Of a stretch of DNA of 64,000 bases, positions 20,062 through 29,025 are shown in pieces. The stretch comes from Spirochaetaceae bacterium bin103. GTDB taxonomy: Bacteria > Spirochaetota > Spirochaetia > SZUA-6 > Bin103. The notes beneath the pieces were generated by a model. That model did no database searches, was not told the DNA's origin, and saw only the letters and a list, made by a program, of their open reading frames with translations. The DNA lies in the NCBI GenBank assembly GCA_002238925.1, contig MPNH01000003.1, positions 62,001 through 126,000 of the forward strand. Reading direction: 5' to 3'. Made by a program: the position numbers and the translations under genes. Each line of letters starts with the position of its first letter. Within the stretch, counting starts at the first letter, position 1.

Positions 20062-21301
20062 GTGGATTTCGGCTACGGGAGATACGCGCCGCAAACTACC
20101 GTTGCTTCGATGAAATAGGACTTCGTCCCGAGAACGACACAACGCTCCTCGTCGCCGAGAACGGCGGGGGGAAAACGGCTCTTCTCTCCGCCATTGCGAT
20201 AGGCCTCGCCGTATTTCAGACAGGCGCGCCCAGAACCCTGAAGCTCGATTCTCGACGCGACGCCACAATGCGTACCGTCGACAACAAGGGGCGCCGCGAG
20301 CCGGTCGGCCCCTGTAAACTCGCGTGGGCCGCCGCAGTGCACGGCTCGGTCTCCGTCACATGGTCAACGACTGCTCACCCCGCGTCCGGTCGGACCATCA
20401 CTCAGCGCAAACCGATTGATGAGGCTCTGGAACGGCTTCGAGTGCCAGGCGACCGCTGGCCGTTGTTTGCATGGTACGGCGTAGACCGGCTGGGACGCCG
20501 TCGCAACGGGCGCCGTAAGGTCGAACGTTCGGCCGACCGCTGGGAAGCCTATGCTTCCGCGCTCGACCCAATCTCGATGAGGCACCACTGCTCCAGTGGC
20601 TCCAGGACGAGATACTCGGAGACGTGGTGCGTCGGCAGCAGGGAGAACCGGAGCGTTTCTTCCACGCCGCCGTCATGCAGGCAGCGGTCGACGCCACGCC
20701 CGGCGTCATGAACGCCTGGTACGACCCGGTATCGCAAGATCCCATGGTGCGCTTCGACGACGGACACGTCGCCCCGTGGCCCGAGCTTTCCGACGGCTTC
20801 CACGTGTTCATCGCGCTGGTTGCCGACATCGCCCGCCGCGCCGCCATGCTCAACGAGTTCGATCGGGCCGAAGCGGCCGCGCGAGTCGAAGGCACCGTGC
20901 TCATCGACGAGCTAGACCTCCACCTGCACCCGCGGTGGCAACGGGTGGTGCTTGCCGGCCTGCGGCGCGCATTCCCGAGGCTGCAACTCATCGTAACCAC
21001 CCACTCGCCACAGGTCTTGAGCAGCGCCGCCAATCGCCAAGTGCGCCGGCTGTTCAAGGGGAAGCTCCAGGAATACCCCGTGTTGGTCGAGGGTCGGGAC
21101 ACGAACGCGATCCTCCGCGAGCACATGAACACCGAGGACCGCGACCCGGAGGCGACGCACGCGCTACGGAGGCTCCACGACTACATCGACCAGGGGCGTC
21201 ACGAGGACGCCGAGGACCTATACAGGAAGCTGCTGGCTCGTTGGGGTGACCTCGACCCCGACCTGATCGAAACCAAGGTGATCCTGGACCTGGAGGAGTA
21301 G
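20058..21301 (+). CDS. PtuA-like AAA ATPase (Septu-type), one frameshift
   Basis: ABC-like ATPase. The N-terminus is MSGFRLREIRAANYRCFDEI with Walker A AENGGGKTALL (about residues 33-43). The Walker B and D-loop are LIDELDLHLHPRWQ and the H-loop is VTTHSPQ. These are the features of PtuA and retron-associated ATPases. The frame changes near 20575, where the sequence for LDEAPLLQWLQDE resumes one frame over, consistent with a single-base deletion. The start ATG overlaps the methyltransferase stop, so it belongs to the same operon. The PtuB-like HNH gene follows after one base. Confidence 0.8.
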
Positions 21302-21302
21302 G

Positions 21303-22063
21303 GTGCGCGGCATCTCGAAGCCCTGGCCTGGGCGAGACGTCTATCCGGACGGGCACGAAGCGGCGAGCACCCGCGAAGCCGAGGACGCCTATCTGGCCGC
21401 GCTGCCGAACGCCGACAACCATTCGGTCTTCCCGCGCTGGGCGTTCGATGGGCTCGACAAGGACAAGCTCCGATCCGAGATGTACCGGGAACAGCGTTCG
21501 CTGTGCATCTTCTGCGAACGGCGGATCGGTGAGGGCCACCCGGCGCCCCGGATTGACCATGGTACCCGCTCAGCCGCGAGTCGGGGCTCGCCCTTCACTG
21601 GAAAAACCTCTATCTGTCCTGCCCCACGCTGGAGACCTGCGACTCGGCAAAGGAGGACCATCCGTTCCGGTGGGATGATGAGTCTCACGTGCCCTGGCCA
21701 GTGACCCTTCGGTACGAGGATGTCGTCGGATTCACCAGCCTCGGAGAAATCTACGTCCGCTCGGTGGTGAGGTCGCCGGATCCCGTCCGCCGGGCGATCG
21801 AACTCGCCATTGCGGGTCGCACCGATGGCGATCGCAGGCGGCGTGGAATCCTCAACCTGAACGCTCCGGCACTCGTGACGGCCCGGTCTGCCGTGCTTCG
21901 CGGCGAGCGCAAACGCTTGGGAAAGGAATTCGCGAACAGGACCGCGACCAGGGATGATCGCGAGCAACGGGCATCTGAACTGCTCGGCAGGAATCAACTT
22001 CCCGACTTCGTGAGCATCCGCGTGGCATGGTTGCGCAAGACGCTGGGCCGAGGCCGGTCGTGA
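21303..22063 (+). CDS. PtuB-like HNH endonuclease (Septu/retron HNH type), one frameshift
   Basis: The N-terminal part contains RSLCIFCERRIGEG, a C-x2-C zinc knuckle typical of the TIGR02646/PtuB HNH family. The HNH core follows as RIDH | WYPLSRES then LHWKNLYLSC, where the bar marks a one-base frame change near 21560. After repair the protein is about 253 residues, normal for the family. PtuA-PtuB pairs form the Septu anti-phage complex, in which the HNH subunit cuts DNA. GTG start two bases after the ATPase stop codon begins. Whether the shift is real or a sequencing error cannot be decided here. Confidence 0.78.
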
Positions 22064-22824
22064 TCCCCGCGGTAACCATCACACGGCTGGAGAAAGCCGC
22101 GACCGACAACGGCTTCGACCTTGAGCTGGCGCCAACCGCAGATTGGCTCTGCTTTGGCAGCACCCAGACATCACTCCACATTTGGCTCACCGCGACCGGC
22201 CCGTCCCAATTCGCCGCTGCCATGTCACGTAACGATGTCCTCGACGGGCTGGGGGGACTCGGCGCGGCGTTCACCAACCCGCTCCCAAGCGGCGCCGCCG
22301 GCGCGCTGAACGTCCGCGACGTTGACGCCCTCCATCACCTCCTCCGCCGCGCGTTCCAACTCTCCCGGACGCTGCCCGACGCGCTCATCCGCGCCTTTCA
22401 ACACGTAACCGCGCACCTGCCTCGCACAACGGAAGCGGAGCGACTGGTCGTGCAACGAGTCGGCCAGGACATCTTCCGCCGTGGCCTGCTCGAATACTGG
22501 GATGGCCGTTGTGCGATCACCCGCCTCGCCGTGCCCGAACTCCTCCGCGCCAGCCACATCAAGCCCTGGGCCACCTGCGACACCGACGCTGAGCGGCTCG
22601 ACATCTTCAACGGCCTGCTACTCGCACCACATCTCGATGCCGCCTTCGACGCCGGCTTCATCACGATCGGGCAGGAAGGCACAGTGCTCGTATCGAATAC
22701 TCTCCCTCCCGATGCCCGGCGACTTCTTGGACTCGACCGGTCACTAATCGTGCGCGGATTGCACCCTCCCCACGAGCGTTACCTGCGTTTGCACCGGGTC
22801 AACGTCTTCCGCACGAATGAGTAG
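22060..22824 (+). CDS. HNH endonuclease (HNH_2 type)
   Basis: About 254 residues with the C-terminal HNH motif YWDGRCAITRL then LRASHIKPWATC and NGLLLAPHLDAAFDAGFI, the classic HNH_2 arrangement found in restriction and defence nucleases. The N-terminal ~120 residues are not recognised. I start it at GTG 22060, which overlaps the PtuB-like stop (GTGA); ATG 22027 is an alternative. It is the sixth and last gene of the overlapping operon and has an intact frame, unlike its two upstream neighbours. Confidence 0.82.
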   Translation: MIPAVTITRLEKAATDNGFDLELAPTADWLCFGSTQTSLHIWLTATGPSQFAAAMSRNDVLDGLGGLGAAFTNPLPSGAAGALNVRDVDALHHLLRRAFQLSRTLPDALIRAFQHVTAHLPRTTEAERLVVQRVGQDIFRRGLLEYWDGRCAITRLAVPELLRASHIKPWATCDTDAERLDIFNGLLLAPHLDAAFDAGFITIGQEGTVLVSNTLPPDARRLLGLDRSLIVRGLHPPHERYLRLHRVNVFRTNE

Positions 22825-22879
22825 GAGCCAACATCTCTTCAACTTGCGATACTATTCCCCAAGGTCCAACCTAATCCGG

Positions 22880-24841
22880 TCATAACAAAGCGTTCAGCGC
22901 CTTGAATACCGACTCGAAGCGCCGCAAGTCCTCATCTCCCAATCTTGGACTCAAGGTGTCGATGTTGTCGATCAAATATCGGGCGGGCCGAAAGTGATTG
23001 AACCTTCCGCCTTCCGGAAGCGGTCGTGACGAAAAAAGCTCTTCCACACGGTGAATGATTCGAGGATGGTCAAACGTCAGATCATCCACGTCAATCGATG
23101 ATCCGTAAACACCGTTGATTAACCCTACATAAAACTCCGGCGAGAACATGTCCTCGATATCCGCCTCAGCTCCACCGACATAGTCAGCAAACGTTAGAAC
23201 ATTCTTCTTCTTGAGCAGTTTCCTCCTGTAAAGGTCCTCGATCTTTTGCTGGTCCTTCTTCTGCTTATCGATAAGGACCGCGATCCTAAGATTCGTCTGG
23301 GCTCCCAACAGTGCCACAAAAGTTGGAACTTTGTCAGATCCACCGACCGGTGTAATCGTCCAATCACTGCTCAATCCCTCTCGGCCCTGATCCTGAAGAA
23401 CGGACGTGATAGCCTGAATGTACAGCAAATCCGAGACACCTTCTACGACAAGGCTGTTGGGACCGACGAACAGAGTCTGGTAGATCTCATAGCCAAGAGC
23501 GCCTTGAAGAGGGAACAGACTGTCCTCTGTTGCATCGAGAACTTCGGTGATCACCTTAGTCCCGCGACTCTCAGGCGGCAGTTCGTCTGCATCCTTTTCG
23601 ATGCTCAGATCTTGAACTATTCGTATACGATCAAAGTTCGTTGAGTCAACCATGAACACCGAGTGCGTCGAGTAGATGAGTTGATGGTTCGGCTTCAACT
23701 CCTTCTCGAAGTATTGCAGAAGATCACCCTGAGCCTTTCCATGGAGAGAAAGACCCGGTTCGTCAAGAAGGAGGATGAGGTTCTGTTGCTCCCGACGGAG
23801 TTTCGAATACCATGCAAGAAAAGAGAAAAACCATATGAATCCTCGAGATCGCGTGCCAAGTCCCGTGCTGACACCGTGTTCTGTGTCTTCCACTAACCCC
23901 CATATATTCAAACCTGATTGCATGCCAGTGGGATCTTCAGGTTGCGCCGGGCGAATGTCGAACTTCATTCGGAGGTGCCGATTCTGCGACCAATGCTGAA
24001 GCACACGATCTGTGAGCGCGTTGGCTGCGGCTTCCAGTCGGGCCAGCAGCCTTACCGTTCGACTTGGATTCGTTAGGTCGTTGAGCTTGAGGCCGGCAAG
24101 TTGAATTAGCCCGAGTAGCGGATGATCGGAGTCCTTGAGCTCCTGTTGTTGGATACGTTGCATTAAAGCATCGACATTGTCCTGTCCGCTTATCTGATAA
24201 TATTCGTCAAAATACAGGAACTTCGGTATACGGTCTCGGAGAGTACTGCAGAATATATGCTGGTCGAGCTCGCCGTCGTCAATCTTTTGGAGTACTTCGG
24301 CATACGGAGATAGAGCGTCCTCGATATCGGCTTCGTCAAGGGTTTTTCGGATTTCCTTCACGGACGCGAGGCATCGCACGCGGTCGACGATCTGTTGGGG
24401 AAGCTTAGCGACTTCGACAAAGTGTATCAAGACCTCTCGCTCGTCGACGCTTAGACCCGACGCTGTGAGGTGGTTTGAATATCCCTTTTCGAGATTGATT
24501 TGCGGCTTGATGGATTTTAAGCACTTGTGGCCGAATCCGTCGACTACCGCCGTAATGTCGGAGGGGTCGAGTGCGTACGTTGCGCGAACAACGGTGGCAG
24601 GCTCTCGAGTACCGTCTTCGACATCTCTTTCGTAGTCGGGCAGTGTGCGGCGCGGGTAGTCGTCAACGGGATCGAATTTGCCTTCCTCTTGAACCAAAGG
24701 ATTCAATCGGTACAGTGCCTTTAAGAGTGCAGTCTTTCCGGCTTCGTTCTTACCGACGAGACAGGTGACGTCGCCGATCTCGAACTCGGTCGAATCCTGA
24801 ATACTCTGGAAGTTTGTGATTTGGACCTTTTTGAGCGTCAT
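22880..24841 (-). CDS. OLD-family nuclease (AAA ATPase plus TOPRIM)
   Basis: 653 residues. Walker A GKNEAGKT is at 30-37, the signature/Walker B region includes LILLLDEPGLSLHG, and the H-loop is IYSTHSVF. The C-terminal TOPRIM domain shows its glutamate in LVVEGVSDLLYI and its acidic pair in IAVLIDKQ. This is the overcoming-lysogenisation-defect architecture, like P2 Old and Gabija GajA. No UvrD-like GajB helicase is adjacent, so a stand-alone OLD is more likely. A strong AAGGAG ribosome site sits seven bases before the ATG. Its G+C content is visibly lower than the flanks, suggesting transfer from another genome. Confidence 0.88.
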   Translation of the reverse strand: MTLKKVQITNFQSIQDSTEFEIGDVTCLVGKNEAGKTALLKALYRLNPLVQEEGKFDPVDDYPRRTLPDYERDVEDGTREPATVVRATYALDPSDITAVVDGFGHKCLKSIKPQINLEKGYSNHLTASGLSVDEREVLIHFVEVAKLPQQIVDRVRCLASVKEIRKTLDEADIEDALSPYAEVLQKIDDGELDQHIFCSTLRDRIPKFLYFDEYYQISGQDNVDALMQRIQQQELKDSDHPLLGLIQLAGLKLNDLTNPSRTVRLLARLEAAANALTDRVLQHWSQNRHLRMKFDIRPAQPEDPTGMQSGLNIWGLVEDTEHGVSTGLGTRSRGFIWFFSFLAWYSKLRREQQNLILLLDEPGLSLHGKAQGDLLQYFEKELKPNHQLIYSTHSVFMVDSTNFDRIRIVQDLSIEKDADELPPESRGTKVITEVLDATEDSLFPLQGALGYEIYQTLFVGPNSLVVEGVSDLLYIQAITSVLQDQGREGLSSDWTITPVGGSDKVPTFVALLGAQTNLRIAVLIDKQKKDQQKIEDLYRRKLLKKKNVLTFADYVGGAEADIEDMFSPEFYVGLINGVYGSSIDVDDLTFDHPRIIHRVEELFSSRPLPEGGRFNHFRPARYLIDNIDTLSPRLGDEDLRRFESVFKALNALL

Positions 24842-25020
24842 TATCTCTCCTTGTGGGCAGTGGTGAATGATGAATTGGACTTGTCGGCCCCTCGGGGTGT
24901 TACGTATGCAAGCCGAGTTTCCGATGATCCGTCAACACGTGTGTGAGCGCACTAAGCGTGGCTTGGTCCTGGGTGCCGCAGGCCGGCGATGGAGTCGTTC
25001 GTCGGCGAGGGTGAGATTCA

Positions 25021-25879
25021 GCAGCCTTCACGCCGATCACGCCGGCGCGCGCCTCGCAGCTGACCGGCCGCTATCCGCACGATCACCTGCAGCTGTCCAA
25101 CATCTGCAACTCAACGGCCTGTTCGACGACCGGCTGATCGGCCAACCCACGCTGCTGTCGTGGCTGCCCGGCGCCGGCTACGGCATCGGCTATAGCGGCA
25201 AGTGGCACCTGCCGCGTGAAGGCGACGGCGAACTGTGGGAGGTGGAGCGCTGGCCCCACCCGGCGAGTGGAGCCGCCCGCTGGCACGGGACGGCTACGAC
25301 TTCGCCCGCGACGAGGTGCGGCGCCTGGAGTCGGGCAGGGCGGCGCCGTTCGCTGGGCGCAACATGCTGCCCCCCGAGCGCGCCCAGAAGGCGTGGACGG
25401 TGAACCGTGCCATCGAATTGGTCGATATCTTCGGCGGCGGAGAAGCCGTCTCTGGTGTTCGCCTCCTTCTTCAATCCCTACTTCCCGTACGCGGTGCCGA
25501 CGCCGTGAGACACCAAGCACGACCCCGCCGAAGTCCCGCGCCCGCAGAACTTCGACAAAAACCCTTCGCCGGTAAGCCGCTCGTCCAGCAGAGGAGCTGC
25601 TGCGCTGGAATGCGGCCCACAGCCAAGAGACCACCCTGTCCAGCCCACGCATGATTTGCACCGTCGACTGGAAGTACGTCTAAAACCCGGCCACCGAGGA
25701 CGAGCCGTACGACCCGCGGTCCGACCCCGGCGAGCTGTAACAACGCCACGGTGACCTTCGGGCACGTAATGCGTCGCAGGAAAGAGCCCTGGTAGCATGC
25801 ATGCAGACGACCTCGGAAGCTGTACAACCCCTCGCAGGCCAACTCCTACGACCTGTTCCTGCCCAGCCGCGAACTCTGA
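25021..25879 (+). pseudogene. Degenerate sulfatase related to the gene at the window start
   Basis: The sequence parallels the sulfatase at 1-1272: '-TPARAS-LTGRYPH-HLQLSN', then LFDDRLIGQPTLLSWLPGAGY and GKWHLPREGDGE. The cysteine codon TGC is replaced by ATC (25037-25039), a base is lost soon after, and several more shifts follow. A central section of over 300 bases is missing, the 'WKYV' codons run into TAA near 25682, and only a recognisable tail (QANSYDLFLPSREL, stop 25877-25879) remains. Cannot encode an active enzyme. Confidence 0.85.
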
Positions 25880-26173
25880 ACAGGATGTGTCGCCTCGACT
25901 CAACCCGACCAAAGTACACCGAGATCACCTCGAAAAAAAATGATCCCGGCAATCCTCGTATTCGACAACCACCGGGCGTCACTTGCTTGTTCCTTATCCA
26001 GATAGCGCCGTTACGGAAACACCTCCGTCATGTCGTTTCTGTGGTAATCCCCTGAGGGTTTTCGTCCGGACCGATCTCTTGTTCCGGTTACCGTCCACCG
26101 AGTCGCGCACCCCGAACCCCCGCCAATCGGCGTTTGCCCATGCGAGGCCAGCTTGTTGGGGCCCGCAAGTGCC
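25880..26173. other. Intergenic stretch with weak coding traces
   Basis: About 290 bases of lower-GC sequence between the degenerate sulfatase and the OLD fragment. A short run at 26029-26060 would encode CRFCGNPL, similar to the zinc-ribbon start of some SAM-dependent methyltransferases, but only a handful of residues match. No promoter, repeat or terminator stands out. Confidence 0.35.
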
Positions 26174-27490
26174 CTAACATCTGCTAAACAGTTGACGCGT
26201 CCCCCCATCTATCTCTTCTTTGATTTTCTGAACAATCGCCTGAACCTCCTCTTCGTCCTTAACTCTACCTGAGTATTCGGCACACAGAGCTTGCCACAGA
26301 TGGTCGCTTCCCAAACGCAACCAATTCGCTGCTTCTCTCAACCACTCGTGATGGTCTGCCAAACTCGTAGCCCTGCCTAGCGCGTCGTACGTATCAGCAA
26401 AATCCCGGCCAATGCGCTCCGCTATTCCTTCCCATTCGATCTTCTTAAGCAATCCAAGCACCACTCGTTCTGGTGCATCCTTCCCAGGAAGAGTATGGCA
26501 ACCCCGCGAACTCTCCTGATCCCCGTCTAGAAAAACCAGTGTCGGTTTTGAGAATCGACCCTCGAATTTCATAATTCCGAGCGTGTTACCTACCGACGCC
26601 GATCCATATGGCGTGAACATCACGCGTGTGCTCAGATCAGGCTCTACCGCAACTAGTATCTCACTCAGCATTGCAGCACTTCGATCATCTTCTACGTATA
26701 TGTCGCACTCTGGATGAGCCTCCTCATCCATCTGCGTCATAGCGAATTCTGGACTGACTCCGGTTACGATTCTACGCCCGCTAGGGTTATTGATAATGTA
26801 TGCTCTAGCCCTCTCCGGCAGCTCATTCAAAATGAACGACGAATGGGTCGATACGATGAACTGAATGTCCTGCCTTCTTGCCACCGTAGCCAGATCACGC
26901 ATGAGTCGCCTCTGTGCCCTCGGGTGTAAAGAGGTCTCAATCTCGTCAATCACGACTAACCCATACCTAGGGTAGTCCGCGACCAGCAGTTCCGCTGCTG
27001 CAATCTCACCAGCCCCTTGATGGAACCCCGAGTACCTAGCTCGTGAGACTTGCATTACCGGCACCTTTTTCTTGGAGTCAACGTCGGTTAAGGAGATGCC
27101 CGCCGCATCATATTGCTTTCCCATTACGGTCGAGTATCGCGATAGCAGACTGTCGTCAAATGGCGAGTGAGAGCCTTCGTTTACGTTGTGCTTTAGCAGT
27201 TTTCCATAGCCTGCTCGGGCGCCGACCGGTTGAATACGACGCAAATCAAGATACTCGACTGCTCTCTGTCGACGTGAGCTATAGCCTCTCCACCGATTGG
27301 TTCTCTTGGTCACGGTCTTGACCGTTGAATGATCTCCCTCACGCACAGAAAACCTTAGAACGGCCCCCGAGATCTTTTCGAACGGCGTGTCCGGGAAAAA
27401 GTCTGACGCGTATGTCTCTCTGCGGCCGTCGGATTGGCGGCTGGGGGCCTCCGGAATGCGCCCCACCTGCTCGTCGATCAGCTCGACCAT
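26174..27490 (-). pseudogene. OLD-type ATPase/TOPRIM gene, N-terminus replaced by sulfatase sequence
   Basis: The C-terminal two thirds is an AAA ATPase with YSGFHQGAGEIAAAELL (signature-like), Walker B LVVIDEIETSLHPRAQ and H-loop VSTHSSF. A TOPRIM-like end follows, with acidic residues in DIYVEDDRSA and LVFLDGDQ. The N-terminal Walker A section is absent. Instead the reading frame begins MVELIDEQVGRI, which is sulfatase sequence (compare MVELIDEQVARM in the sulfatase at 29-30.5 kb). The join is in frame, so a chimeric protein could be made, but without a P-loop it should not bind ATP normally. Confidence 0.75.
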
Positions 27491-27612
27491 GGCGGAGTAG
27501 GACTCCTTCTGACGCCGCTGCCGGTCTCCGGCGGCCCGGAGTACTGTTGGAAATACGCGCCGCGCAGCCGCTCCTGCGTATCGGCGTCGCGTTCGCCGTA
27601 GATTGCGGGCGG
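27451..27612 (-). pseudogene. Sulfatase internal fragment
   Basis: About 160 bases aligning to 29640-29795 of the neighbouring sulfatase gene on the same strand. The encoded blocks match IYG-RDADTQERLRG, QQYSGPP, RRQK-SY--MVELIDEQV. It carries neither the cysteine nor the metal ligands. It forms the 5' part of the chimeric OLD gene. Confidence 0.8.
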
Positions 27613-27864
27613 ACTTGCCCATACAGAGCTTCCTCGTGACTCTTATTTGTTGGCCCACACTCGCCACGCTACCAAAGGTTCGCTGAGCGGACTGGACGAC
27701 AACCAGAGGCTGACTATTACGTCTATTCGTCGTAAGTTGTCAATCTGCTCTGACGAGTCTGTGGTGCGTGCAACGGATACGGAAGTAAGTCCTTGAGTTG
27801 TAAGAACCTATTCGGGACCACCGCAGTGCGGCTATCATTCTGGGTGTAGCGGGTAGGGTAGCGT

Positions 27865-28944
27865 ATGTTCGGACAACGACTCCGGCTCGCCCGCAAGAGG
27901 GCAGGCTTATCCATGCGGTCACTTGCCGAGCAGATGACCCCGAGGGTCACTGCGCAGGCCATCAGCAAGTACGAGTCTGGCAAGATGCTGCCCTCTTCGG
28001 CCGTCCTGGTCGCGCTGGGAAAGACTCTTGACGTCTCACTCGACTTCCTCATGAGTGCTCAGATCGAGGCACTCGAGGGGCTTGAGTTCCGGAAGCACTC
28101 CAAGGCCACTGGCCGTGACTTGGCGATGGCCGAAGCAGTTTTGATCGATAACCTTGAGCGCTATCTCGCAATCGAGGACATCCTGGACATGCCAGCCAAC
28201 GTCGAGTGGATGGAAGGCCGGCGCTACGACAGCGTAGCCACTGAAGGCCAGATTGACACCAGGGCCGATGAGCTCCGCGAGGCGTGGAGTCTTGGCCTGG
28301 ATCCCATTCCCAGCCTGTGCGAACTGCTTGAAAACAAGGGTATCACGGTGGTCGTAGACGACCTCCCCGAGCGCATCAATGGATTGGCTTGTCACGTCAT
28401 CCGGGGCGGAAAGCCAGTCGGCGAGGCGGTCGTGGTCTCGAACCGGGTCAATGTCGAGCGAAGGCGCTTCACCCTCGCCCACGAGCTCGCACACCGGATC
28501 ATCCGCTCCACCGACAACCCGGCAATCACGCTGGAGAACGCCATGAATCGCTTCGCTGGTGCCTTTCTCGTTCCACGTCAGCGTCTCCTGGAGGACGTTG
28601 GCGCCACCCGTCGCCGCATTACCTACTACGAAATTATGCGCCTCAAGCACACCTACGGCGTCTCGGCGGCGACCATGCTGATGCGCCTTGGGCAGATTGG
28701 GGTCCTGCCCGCCGCCGCCATTCAGCAGGCGTTCGCGACTTTCGCGCGCTCCTGGCGCAAGAGCGAACCCCAACCTATCCCTTCCGACCACGGGTTCGCG
28801 GCCTTCGAGAAACCCCGACGTTTCGAACGCCTTGTCGCGCGAGCCGTGGGCGAAGGGCTGATCTCCTCCGTGCGTGCTGCTGCGCTTCTCAACGAGTCCC
28901 TTGACACCGTCGAACGGCGAATTACCGGTCCGACGACTGAATGA
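27865..28944 (+). CDS. XRE-family regulator with ImmA/IrrE-like peptidase domain (antitoxin)
   Basis: 359 residues. The N-terminal helix-turn-helix (FGQRLRLARKRAGLSMRSLAEQ, about 2-65) is an XRE fold. Residues about 150-245 form the ImmA/IrrE-like metalloprotease domain with zinc motif LAHELAHRI (H-E-x-x-H). The C-terminal ~60 residues look like a second small domain. Such XRE-ImmA proteins serve as antitoxins and are followed by a PIN-like toxin. Here the stop overlaps an ATG (28941-28944) that begins exactly such a toxin, but the toxin is truncated. G+C is slightly lower than in the flanking sulfatases. Confidence 0.85.
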   Translation: MFGQRLRLARKRAGLSMRSLAEQMTPRVTAQAISKYESGKMLPSSAVLVALGKTLDVSLDFLMSAQIEALEGLEFRKHSKATGRDLAMAEAVLIDNLERYLAIEDILDMPANVEWMEGRRYDSVATEGQIDTRADELREAWSLGLDPIPSLCELLENKGITVVVDDLPERINGLACHVIRGGKPVGEAVVVSNRVNVERRRFTLAHELAHRIIRSTDNPAITLENAMNRFAGAFLVPRQRLLEDVGATRRRITYYEIMRLKHTYGVSAATMLMRLGQIGVLPAAAIQQAFATFARSWRKSEPQPIPSDHGFAAFEKPRRFERLVARAVGEGLISSVRAAALLNESLDTVERRITGPTTE

Positions 28945-29010
28945 AGTGCGTCGTCGTCAACGACGCTTCCTGCCTCATCGATCTCCGCTGGTCATCCCAC
29001 TCCCCGTGCG
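28941..29010 (+). pseudogene. Truncated PIN-like toxin after the XRE-ImmA gene
   Basis: ATG overlaps the antitoxin stop (ATGA). It encodes MKCVVVNDASCLIDLR, the first strand and catalytic aspartate of a PIN-like fold. An adjacent frame then reads LVIPLPVRER, which fits a slightly later part of the same fold, implying a short internal loss. Similarity stops at about 29010, just before the end of the convergent sulfatase gene (29026). The frame closes at 29096. No active toxin can be made. Confidence 0.65.
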
Positions 29011-29025
29011 TGAGAGGCACTGGGT

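Noticed and set aside
20058-22063. Retron: PtuA/PtuB-like proteins also occur as retron effectors
   Set aside because: I found no reverse transcriptase gene and no inverted-repeat msr-msd region nearby. The operon context favours a Septu-like or composite system.
22880-24841. Gabija system
   Set aside because: The OLD protein resembles GajA, but no UvrD/PcrA-like GajB gene is present on either side.
26029-26060. CRFCGNPL zinc-ribbon start of a SAM methyltransferase
   Set aside because: Only about eight residues match and nothing of the rest of such a protein follows; chance cannot be excluded.
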